Source: Flavobacteriales bacterium (lineage in GTDB: Bacteria; Bacteroidota; Bacteroidia; Flavobacteriales_D; Crocinitomicaceae). Taken from it: DNA of 23,908 bases. Shown piece after piece: positions 1 to 6,727 of this stretch. The DNA lies in assembly GCA_947458985.1 (NCBI GenBank), contig CANHBA010000010.1, positions 1 to 23,908 on the forward strand. The letters run 5' to 3'. Both the position numbers and the translations under genes were made by a program. A model generated the notes under the pieces. It worked only from the letters and a program-made list of their open reading frames with translations, had not been told where the DNA came from and ran no database searches. Within the stretch, counting starts at the first letter, position 1; the number at the start of each line of letters is the position of its first letter.

Positions 1-1079
1 AAGAAATTTCTGCAAGACAGAATTTAAATATTGATGCCCTCCTGGACAAAGTTTTATTAGAAGCTGAGCTCCTGGACCTCAAAGCAAACCCAGCTAAAAA
101 CGCTGTCGGAACCGTTATCGAATCTTCCCTAGATAAAGGAAAAGGTTACGTTACCAACATGCTCGTAGAAGCGGGTACAATGCGCATTGGCGACGTCATC
201 CTCGTTGGACGTTACTATGGTCGTGTTCGCGCCATGCAAGACGAACATGGGCAAGCGCTCAAAGAAGCGGGTCCGGCGCAGCCTGTATCCGTTCTAGGTA
301 TTGGCGGTGCACCAAGTGCAGGTGACAAATTCAACGTCCTTGACGACGAAAAAGAAGCCAAATCAATTGCGCAAAAACGCGAGCAACTTTACCGCGAGCA
401 AGGTTTGCGTACCACCAAACACATTACCCTCGACGAAATCGGTCGTCGTTTGGCCATCGGAGACTTCAAAGAACTCAATATCATCGTTAAAGGTGACGTC
501 GACGGATCTATCGAAGCACTTTCCGATTCCTTACTCAACCTATCGACAGAAGAAATCCAAATCAATATCGTACACAAAGGTGTGGGTGCCATCACCGAAG
601 CCGATGTCAACTTGGCATCCGCCTCTGATGCAATTATCGTTGGTTTCCAAGTTCGTCCTACGTTACCAGCGCGTAAATTGGCCGAGACCGAACAAATCGA
701 TATCAGAATGTATTCAATTATCTACAAGGCCATTGAAGAAATCAAAGCGGCTATGGAAGGAATGCTTTCGCCAGACATCGAAGAGAAAGTACTCGGTTCA
801 GCAGAAGTGCGCGAAACCTTCGACATCACCAAAGTTGGAACAATCGCAGGTTGTTACGTACTCGATGGCATCATCAAACGCAGCTCCAAAATACGCCTTA
901 TCCGCGACGGAATTGTTGTACACTCAGGCAGCCTAGGCTCCTTGAAACGCTTTAAAGACGACGTGAAAGAAGTCAAAAACAACTACGAATGTGGTCTGAA
1001 TATCGATAAATTCAACGATATTAAAATTGGCGATATCATCGAAGCTTACGAAGAAGTTGAAGTGGCAAGAAAATTATAA
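1..1079 (+). CDS. infB: Translation initiation factor IF-2, C-terminal part (5' end outside window)
   Basis: IF-2 is the GTPase that brings initiator fMet-tRNA to the 30S subunit and promotes subunit joining. The reading frame is open from base 3, giving 358 visible residues. They start just after the G domain (NIDALLDKV) and run through the domain II beta-barrel (KGKGYVTNMLVEAGTMRIGD), domain III (LNIIVKGDVDGSIEAL, HKGVGAITEADV) and the C1/C2 tRNA-binding domains (FDITKVGTIAGCYVLDGII; end YEEVEVARKL). The G1-G5 motifs lie upstream of the window. An internal ATG at 159 is not a real start, because the conserved sequence continues upstream of it. A promoter-like element follows the stop, so tatA may be transcribed separately. 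Identification is secure. Confidence 0.97.
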   Translation, partial: EISARQNLNIDALLDKVLLEAELLDLKANPAKNAVGTVIESSLDKGKGYVTNMLVEAGTMRIGDVILVGRYYGRVRAMQDEHGQALKEAGPAQPVSVLGIGGAPSAGDKFNVLDDEKEAKSIAQKREQLYREQGLRTTKHITLDEIGRRLAIGDFKELNIIVKGDVDGSIEALSDSLLNLSTEEIQINIVHKGVGAITEADVNLASASDAIIVGFQVRPTLPARKLAETEQIDIRMYSIIYKAIEEIKAAMEGMLSPDIEEKVLGSAEVRETFDITKVGTIAGCYVLDGIIKRSSKIRLIRDGIVVHSGSLGSLKRFKDDVKEVKNNYECGLNIDKFNDIKIGDIIEAYEEVEVARKL

Positions 1080-1105
1080 ACCCCAAGTGCAAAGCTTATT
1101 TTCAT

Positions 1106-1113
1106 TAGTTTTG
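1106..1113 (+). promoter_or_regulatory. Bacteroidota -7 promoter element upstream of tatA
   Basis: The octamer TAGTTTTG fits the Bacteroidota -7 consensus TAnnTTTG and lies 21 nt before the tatA ATG, in the 55-nt gap after infB. I see no clear TTG -33 box at 19-21 nt upstream, so this is a moderate call. Confidence 0.45.
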
Positions 1114-1134
1114 TAAGACAAAAAAATAGAAATT

Positions 1135-1320
1135 ATGGGCAAATTCGGACCAACTGAAATCATCCTCATCCTTGCAATTGTTTTACTATTCTTTGGTGGT
1201 AAAAAAATTCCTGAACTCATGAAAGGTTTGGGCAAAGGGGTGAAGGAGTTCAAAGATGCTTCTAAAGGCGAAAACACCACTGCAGAAACTTCTACTGAAA
1301 TTTCCAAAGAAGAAAAATAA
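1135..1320 (+). CDS. tatA: Sec-independent protein translocase component TatA/E
   Basis: TatA oligomerises in the cytoplasmic membrane to let folded twin-arginine substrates through, together with TatC. The 61-residue protein has the standard layout: a short periplasmic N-terminus, a single membrane helix (about residues 6-22, EIILILAIVLLFFGG), the FGGKKIPEL hinge, an amphipathic helix (MKGLGKGVKEFKDA), and a charged Ser/Thr/Glu/Lys-rich tail. Its length is at the short end of the family, as is common for Bacteroidota TatA. The stop is only 4 nt before the gatA ATG, so the two are probably co-transcribed. No tatC is in the window, so the translocase partner must be encoded elsewhere. TatA and TatE cannot be told apart from sequence this short. 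Confidence 0.93.
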   Translation: MGKFGPTEIILILAIVLLFFGGKKIPELMKGLGKGVKEFKDASKGENTTAETSTEISKEEK

Positions 1321-1324
1321 CTGC

Positions 1325-2728
1325 ATGTACCGATCTATCGCAGAGATTCAGAAGGCCTTGCATTCTGGCAAAACGGCATTGGACCTCGTTGAGGAACACT
1401 TGTCTCTCATCGAAGCTAACAAGCACCTCAATGCCTTTTTAGAAGTCTTTACCGATTCTGCGCGTGCCCAAGCCCAAGCAGTAGATCAAAAGTTAAAGGC
1501 AGGCACCGCTGGTCAGCTAGCGGGAGTCATTGTCGGCATCAAAGACAACATTTGTTTCAAAGATCACAAAGTCTCTGCTTCTTCCAAAATATTAGCAGGT
1601 TTTGAATCCATCTATACCTCAACTGTTCTACAACGCCTCATCGATCAAGACGCCATCATTATTGGTCGGCTCAATTGCGATGAATTTGCCATGGGCAGTT
1701 CCAATGAAAATTCAGCATTTGGCCCTGTCCAAAACAATTGGAAAGCCAACTACGTACCTGGTGGTTCATCCGGAGGTAGCGCCGTAGCTGTTTCCGCTCA
1801 GCTTTGCACCGTTTCTCTTGGTTCTGATACCGGAGGTTCTGTGCGTCAACCCGCTTCCTGGACGGGTACTTTTGGCATCAAACCTACCTATGGTCGGTTG
1901 AGCCGTTATGGGCTCATCGCCTACGCCTCTTCATTTGATCAAATTGGATTTTTTACCAATGAACTTTCCGATACCCAACTGCTTTTAGCACTTACTGCCG
2001 GAGAAGACCCCTACGATGCCACAAGCTCTAGCAAGTCTTATTATACCCGAACCAATTTTCCGGAAAAACTCAAGATTGGCGTTTTAGCAGAATGCCTTAA
2101 TCATCCTGGTTTAGATGCTGAAATCAAAGCAAAACTCGATCAAACGCTTTCGGACTTACGAGCCCAAGGTCATGAAATCATCGAGGTTAGCTTTCCTTAC
2201 CTCGACTACATGGTGCCAACCTATTACGTACTTACCACCGCCGAGGCTTCTTCTAATTTGTCGCGTTTTGATGGCGTCCACTTTGGATACCGCAGTGCCG
2301 AGGCCAAAGGAGTAGAAGAAACTTACGTTAAGTCGCGCAGTGAAGGTTTCGGACCAGAAGTACAGCGCCGCATCATGACAGGCACATTTGTGCTTTCTCA
2401 TGGTTACTACGATGCTTATTATACCAAAGGCCAACAAGTGCGCCGTGTACTCAAAGACCGCACTACTGCGCTCCTTCAAGAATGTGATGTGCTCTTGTCT
2501 CCAACTACGCCAACTACAGCATTCGAAATGAACGCCGTTAAAGACCCAATTCAAATGTACTTGCAGGATATTTTTACGGTTCATGCAAACCTTACAGGCA
2601 ACCCTGCTATTAGCATGCCATTTGGTGTACATAGCAATGAATTGCCTTATGGAATTCAATTAATGGCCCGTGACTTCGAAGAAGATTTGCTTTTTCACGC
2701 TGCTCAACAAATTCAAAAAGTACTATGA
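1325..2728 (+). CDS. gatA: Asp-tRNA(Asn)/Glu-tRNA(Gln) amidotransferase subunit A
   Basis: GatA is the glutaminase subunit of GatCAB, which converts misacylated Glu-tRNA(Gln) or Asp-tRNA(Asn) to the amide form. The 467-residue protein carries the amidase signature with the Lys-cisSer-Ser triad readable as K73 (VGIKDN), S148 (PGGSSGGSA) and S172 (DTGGSVRQPA). The 24-residue spacing between the two serines matches the family. Conserved FGIKPTYGRLSRYGL and the C-terminal GNPAISMPFG are also present. I chose the ATG at 1325. The frame stays open back to an ATG at 1256, but that extension lies wholly inside tatA in another frame and is not GatA-like. The gene overlaps the following transglycosylase by 4 nt (ATGA). 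Neither gatB nor gatC is in the window. Confidence 0.96.
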   Translation: MYRSIAEIQKALHSGKTALDLVEEHLSLIEANKHLNAFLEVFTDSARAQAQAVDQKLKAGTAGQLAGVIVGIKDNICFKDHKVSASSKILAGFESIYTSTVLQRLIDQDAIIIGRLNCDEFAMGSSNENSAFGPVQNNWKANYVPGGSSGGSAVAVSAQLCTVSLGSDTGGSVRQPASWTGTFGIKPTYGRLSRYGLIAYASSFDQIGFFTNELSDTQLLLALTAGEDPYDATSSSKSYYTRTNFPEKLKIGVLAECLNHPGLDAEIKAKLDQTLSDLRAQGHEIIEVSFPYLDYMVPTYYVLTTAEASSNLSRFDGVHFGYRSAEAKGVEETYVKSRSEGFGPEVQRRIMTGTFVLSHGYYDAYYTKGQQVRRVLKDRTTALLQECDVLLSPTTPTTAFEMNAVKDPIQMYLQDIFTVHANLTGNPAISMPFGVHSNELPYGIQLMARDFEEDLLFHAAQQIQKVL

Positions 2729-4251
2729 TCAAATGGGCTTGCTTATTGTTGTTATTTTTCACTACTGCAGTTGCGCAGGGTCAAAAACCACCACATCTAG
2801 TGCGCCCCTCAGATTCGCTCGATCCTGACCCGTTTGTCAATACCGTACAGCAAAGTCTGAAATTATTTTACGCCGATTACGCGAATACAAATTCTTACGA
2901 TTCTATCATTACTGCGCTCAATTATGCACCTGGGCAAATCCCTACTTTTTCTGATTCCATAATTTGTGCCCGCTTGTCTAAAATGAACGAGCTCACTCCG
3001 TTTCACCTCGACTGTAATCAAGCTACGCTTTCCACTATCAAGTTTTTTGCTGCCCAGCGTCGTGGCTTCATTCGTGTTGCTTTGGGGCGTTCTGCTTTAT
3101 ACTTTGATTTATTTGAAGAAAAACTCACAGAATACGGCTTGCCTTTAGAGTTACGCTTTTTATCTGTAATTGAAAGTGGCTTGCGTCCACAAGTCAAATC
3201 AAGAGCTGGAGCACTTGGTTTATGGCAATTTATGTACAAAACAGGTCTTTATTTTGGTCTGGAAGAAAATTCCTACATAGATGAGCGCATGGACCCAGAA
3301 AAAGCAACAGATGCAGCCTGCAGGTATCTGAAGCAACTCTACGGCATCTACGGCGATTGGAATTTAGCTCTTGCCGCCTATAATGCTGGGCCAGGTAATG
3401 TAAACCATGCTATTCGCAAATCAGGAGGAAAAACCACCTACTGGGAAGTGCGTCCATTTTTACCTGCAGAAACCCAAGGATACGTTCCTAATTTCATTGC
3501 AGCAGCCTACATGATGACCTACCATGCTGAGTACAACATTATCCCAATGGATGCCAAAATTCACAACGCACAACTAGACACAATGTGTGTGAAGAGCGGT
3601 GTTCATATGCAAACCATTGCCAAGCTCACCGATTGGGAACTCACCGAAGTTCAAAGTCTCAATCCTGTTTACAAAACAACATATATCCCCAAAATGACAC
3701 CTGCACGTTGTGTCACGGGCCCATTAGAAAAAATAGGACTTTTGGTCAGTTATGAAGACTCCCTCTACAAACTAGAAGAGGCCATCTACCATCCAAAACC
3801 CGTTGTCATTGTACCGCTTGTCATCAAGGATTCCACCCAAAATGATACCTTGGCAAGTACAGCGCTTTCTGCCGACACTTTACAAACCACTACACCCACC
3901 ACAGCAAACCTCATGTACCACAAAGTAAAGAGTGGTGAAAACATGAGACAAATTGCCTTGCGTTATGGCGTCAGCATAGAACAAGTGATGGAATGGAACG
4001 CACTGCGAACCACCAATATTTATGTCGGTCAGAAACTCACCATTTATACCAACCAAGCTCAGGTGCAAGTGACTCCCGCACCAACACCTGCTCCGCCTCC
4101 ACCGGTCAGAAAATATTATACGGTTCGCGCCGGCGATACTTTTGGGAAAATTGCCCAACGAAACAACCTGACTCAAGCCCAATTGCAACGCCTCAATCCA
4201 GGGGTGAAAGTTAACAGTATTGATATCGGCCAGCGTATCCGAATCAAATAA
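2725..4251 (+). CDS. Secreted lytic transglycosylase with two LysM domains (MltD-like)
   Basis: A predicted murein lytic transglycosylase that cleaves the MurNAc-GlcNAc bond with 1,6-anhydro product formation. Order: signal peptide (about 1-19, ending VAQGQ), a helical N-terminal region, then the SLT/MltD-type catalytic domain (about 115-265). That domain has the catalytic glutamate E150 in FLSVIESGLRP, the ALGLWQFM segment and the LALAAYNAGPGNV motif. After a linker come LysM 1 (about 398-441), a Pro-rich spacer (TPAPTPAPPPP) and LysM 2 (about 464-508), both expected to bind glycan. The cleavage region shows no lipobox cysteine, so it is probably periplasmic or secreted rather than a lipoprotein. 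It overlaps gatA by 4 nt and lies 6 nt from the next gene, which puts it with the envelope glycosyltransferases. The exact mlt subclass is not certain. Confidence 0.92.
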   Translation: MIKWACLLLLFFTTAVAQGQKPPHLVRPSDSLDPDPFVNTVQQSLKLFYADYANTNSYDSIITALNYAPGQIPTFSDSIICARLSKMNELTPFHLDCNQATLSTIKFFAAQRRGFIRVALGRSALYFDLFEEKLTEYGLPLELRFLSVIESGLRPQVKSRAGALGLWQFMYKTGLYFGLEENSYIDERMDPEKATDAACRYLKQLYGIYGDWNLALAAYNAGPGNVNHAIRKSGGKTTYWEVRPFLPAETQGYVPNFIAAAYMMTYHAEYNIIPMDAKIHNAQLDTMCVKSGVHMQTIAKLTDWELTEVQSLNPVYKTTYIPKMTPARCVTGPLEKIGLLVSYEDSLYKLEEAIYHPKPVVIVPLVIKDSTQNDTLASTALSADTLQTTTPTTANLMYHKVKSGENMRQIALRYGVSIEQVMEWNALRTTNIYVGQKLTIYTNQAQVQVTPAPTPAPPPPVRKYYTVRAGDTFGKIAQRNNLTQAQLQRLNPGVKVNSIDIGQRIRIK

Positions 4252-4257
4252 CTTGCG

Positions 4258-5013
4258 ATGAAAATTTCTGGCGTCATTATCACCTACAACGAAGCCCGGA
4301 ACATTGCCCGATGTTTAGCATCTCTTCAGGCGGTTTGCGATGAAATTTTAGTCCTAGACTCCTTTTCAACAGATAACACCGCGCAAATTTGTCAATCCTT
4401 TGGGGTACGTTTTGAGCAAAACACTTTTGAAGGACACATTCAGCAAAAGAATGTAGCACTTCAGCGCGCAAGCCATCCATGGGTATTATCCTTAGATGCC
4501 GACGAAGCGCTGAGTTCTGAACTGCGCGCATCAATTCTCGCGCTTAAAAAAGCCCGACCTCAAAAAGGAGGCTTTACCTTCAACCGACTCACCAACTATT
4601 GCGGCAAATGGATACACCATAGCGGCTGGTATCCTGATACCAAATTAAGACTCGTTACCAAAGCAGACGCACAATGGGGTGGAATCAACCCGCATGACCA
4701 ACTATTGCCTTCAAAGGAGCTACAGCTACAGCATTTAAAAGGTGATTTACTGCATTATTCATATTATACCAAGGCTGATCATTTCAAACAGATCGCTTAT
4801 TTTTCTGAAATTGCAGCAAAAGAGTTGCATGCGCGAAGGATAAAGAGTTCAATACCCACCATTATCATGAAGGTAGCAGCCCAATTTATCAAGACCTACT
4901 TCATTAAGTTAGGCTTTTTAGATGGAGTGGCAGGCTGGAATATTGCTGTAAGAAGCGCCTATGCTACCCAACAGAAGTATCAATTGCTTCGAAAACTATG
5001 GCAAAATGGTTGA
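4258..5013 (+). CDS. Family 2 glycosyltransferase, WaaE/KdtX-like (LPS core type)
   Basis: A 251-residue GT-A fold glycosyltransferase, probably acting on the cytoplasmic side of the inner membrane in LPS core or surface glycan assembly. Visible motifs: N-terminal VIITYNEARNI (residues 6-16), nucleotide-binding DSFSTDNT (34-41) and the metal-binding DADE (80-83), followed by YPDTKLRLV. This layout and length resemble the WaaE/KdtX branch, which adds glucose to the LPS inner core. The donor and acceptor cannot be read from sequence. The C-terminal part is rich in basic and hydrophobic residues (about 200-225), suggesting membrane association. Its stop lies inside the next gene (8-nt overlap with a heptosyltransferase), which supports an LPS-core role by context. 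Confidence 0.88.
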   Translation: MKISGVIITYNEARNIARCLASLQAVCDEILVLDSFSTDNTAQICQSFGVRFEQNTFEGHIQQKNVALQRASHPWVLSLDADEALSSELRASILALKKARPQKGGFTFNRLTNYCGKWIHHSGWYPDTKLRLVTKADAQWGGINPHDQLLPSKELQLQHLKGDLLHYSYYTKADHFKQIAYFSEIAAKELHARRIKSSIPTIIMKVAAQFIKTYFIKLGFLDGVAGWNIAVRSAYATQQKYQLLRKLWQNG

Positions 5014-5992
5014 TCCAATTCAAATTTTAATTTCAAGAACAGATGCCATCGGCGACGTCTGCCTTACTTTGCCTGTTTGCCAAGCCATTCAAGCTGCGTA
5101 TCCAAATAGCAAGCTTACTTATTTATGTAAGGGATACACCCAAGCGGTTGTGGCTTGTTTTGAACCCATTGATCATATTCTGCTTCTTGAAGAACTTGAG
5201 CAATCTTCACAAAAGGATCGGGTTGTGCTACTCAGTAAATTTGATGTCGTCATTCATTTGTTTCCAAATAAAATGGTCGCGCAATGGTGCAAGCAAGCCA
5301 AGATACCTATGCGCATTGGCACCGCACATCGCCTCTTTCATTTATTGACATGTAATTTTAGACCGCGTTTTACGCGCAAGCGCTCTGATTTACATGAGTC
5401 TCAACTGAATTTTAAGTTACTTGCTCCGCTAGGAATAACAAAAGTTCCTGCTTTTTTAGAACTTTCAAATAATTTGAGATTCAAGACCCCAGACTTGACC
5501 AATCAAATAGTTGATCAAGATTGGAGTCAAACCGTTCTCATCCATCCCAAATCAAATGGAAGCGGAGTAGAGTACCCCATTGCGAAATATTTTGAATTGG
5601 CATTAGCGCTTGCTGAAAAGAATTATCAGGTATTTTTCACTGGAACCGAAAAAGAAGGTGCTCAGTTTCGTGCGCAAATCCCTGTGCATACAGCCATTAC
5701 TGATGCCACGGGTAAATGGGACTTACCAACCTTCATACATATTATTGCTAAATCCAGAGCGCTGGTCGCTTGTTCAACTGGGCCCTACCATATCGCTGGT
5801 TTGTGCGGTATACATGCGATTGGTTTGTTTGCACAACGCAAACCGATTCATCCGGGTCGCTGGGCGGCTTTAGGCTCCAATTCGTCTGCGCTTACCTTGC
5901 CGATGCTTTGCAAAACTTGTGCACAAGGGCACCCGTGTAATTGCATAGAAAAAATCGACATTCAGGATATTATTCATGCCATTGAAAAATAG
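5006..5992 (+). CDS. Glycosyltransferase family 9, ADP-heptose:LPS heptosyltransferase-like
   Basis: GT9 enzymes add heptose from ADP-heptose to LPS or related surface glycans. The 328-residue protein begins with the family's N-terminal loop (ISRTDAIGDVCLTLP, with the conserved D17). In the C-terminal half it has the donor-site region HPKSNGSG and CSTGPYHIAGLCG. The C-terminus has a Cys-rich stretch (CKTCAQGHPCNC), which I believe recurs in Bacteroidota relatives and might bind metal or form disulfides. I prefer the ATG at 5006. An in-frame ATG at 4961 lies deep in the previous gene, and its extension lacks family similarity. The gene overlaps the upstream glycosyltransferase by 8 nt and the downstream membrane protein by 17 nt, so all three are likely translated from one mRNA. 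Confidence 0.9.
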   Translation: MVDPIQILISRTDAIGDVCLTLPVCQAIQAAYPNSKLTYLCKGYTQAVVACFEPIDHILLLEELEQSSQKDRVVLLSKFDVVIHLFPNKMVAQWCKQAKIPMRIGTAHRLFHLLTCNFRPRFTRKRSDLHESQLNFKLLAPLGITKVPAFLELSNNLRFKTPDLTNQIVDQDWSQTVLIHPKSNGSGVEYPIAKYFELALALAEKNYQVFFTGTEKEGAQFRAQIPVHTAITDATGKWDLPTFIHIIAKSRALVACSTGPYHIAGLCGIHAIGLFAQRKPIHPGRWAALGSNSSALTLPMLCKTCAQGHPCNCIEKIDIQDIIHAIEK

Positions 5993-6689
5993 TTTATGGT
6001 CTAATTTGCTTTTGGCAGCTTATGTGATCTGCTTTAGTGCAGGATTATTTAGCTGGGGTAGCTCTTTTGCTGAATTTGAACATGACTACCTCCAAAAAGC
6101 CATGGGCCAAGGATGGCTAATTGCGCTTGTGTATTTAGGATTACAAACTAAATTTTACCTGAATACGAATTGGTTACACAAAATACATTTCTTAGCCCCA
6201 GTTGCATTATATCTAGAGGCTTACCAGTTTGCACTACCTTTTCTGTGGTTTTGGTCGTTGTTATTGCTTCAATTTATTTTGATAGTGACTTATGAAGAGT
6301 GGCTTGTATGGAGAAAAATACCGGTCCTTAAAAATTTATTAATTGCTGCCATGTGGTTCATTCAGCTGAACTTAATCCCAGGTTTGGCAGGCCATGCAAG
6401 TTTAATTTTCGCACCATTTTTTATCTTTTATCTTGCCCTAAGCATTCAGGTTGACATAGAGGATTTAGATGAGGATGCAGGGAAAATCAAAACTTTGGCG
6501 AGCCTTTTAGGTAAAGAAACGGCAGGTTACCTTGTTATTTTTCTTTTGACATTTTTTGCTTTTTTCATCGGATTGCCTTGGGTTTGGATCATGCTGGCTT
6601 TAATTGTTTTGCAACGTGAGTTTCCTTTACCAAAGCGCAGCTATGACGCGCTGCTCTTCCTTCTTGGCCTCTACTTTTTGCTCCGTTAA
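5976..6689 (+). CDS. Short UbiA-like polytopic membrane protein retaining only the second Asp motif
   Basis: A 237-residue, very hydrophobic protein with about seven membrane segments (roughly 10-28, 45-60, 72-88, 90-106, 120-138, 142-158, 183-212), plus a possible short helix at the C-terminus. Between segments it carries QVDIEDLDEDAGKIKTLAS (residues 158-176). This reproduces the second UbiA prenyltransferase motif, D160xxD163xxxD167 followed by G and K-T-L. The first motif (N/D-Dxx-D-xxxD) expected near residues 60-75 is not visible. The protein is shorter than typical UbiA enzymes (about 280-300 residues). It overlaps the heptosyltransferase by 17 nt, so any lipid substrate might belong to envelope synthesis. 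Either it is a shortened relative with altered chemistry or a non-catalytic homologue. Family assignment is an inference from one motif plus topology. Confidence 0.6.
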   Translation: MPLKNSLWSNLLLAAYVICFSAGLFSWGSSFAEFEHDYLQKAMGQGWLIALVYLGLQTKFYLNTNWLHKIHFLAPVALYLEAYQFALPFLWFWSLLLLQFILIVTYEEWLVWRKIPVLKNLLIAAMWFIQLNLIPGLAGHASLIFAPFFIFYLALSIQVDIEDLDEDAGKIKTLASLLGKETAGYLVIFLLTFFAFFIGLPWVWIMLALIVLQREFPLPKRSYDALLFLLGLYFLLR

Positions 6690-6709
6690 GTTCAAGCTTT
6701 GTATCTTTG
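6677..6709 (+). promoter_or_regulatory. leuS promoter (-33 TTTG, -7 TATCTTTG)
   Basis: TTTG at 6677-6680 and TATCTTTG at 6702-6709 are separated by 21 nt and match the Bacteroidota -33/-7 consensus. The -33 box lies inside the 3' end of the UbiA-like gene. The leuS ATG follows 18 nt after the -7 box, implying a very short leader. Confidence 0.7.
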
Positions 6710-6727
6710 TGCTTTCTATAAGCAAAC

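Noticed and set aside
301..936. 211-residue plus-strand open frame within infB in another frame
   Set aside because: Low-complexity, Lys/Ser-rich translation without motifs, inside well-conserved IF-2.
2156..2659. 167-residue minus-strand open frame inside gatA
   Set aside because: Opposite the conserved GatA domain, no start context or motif, likely a shadow.
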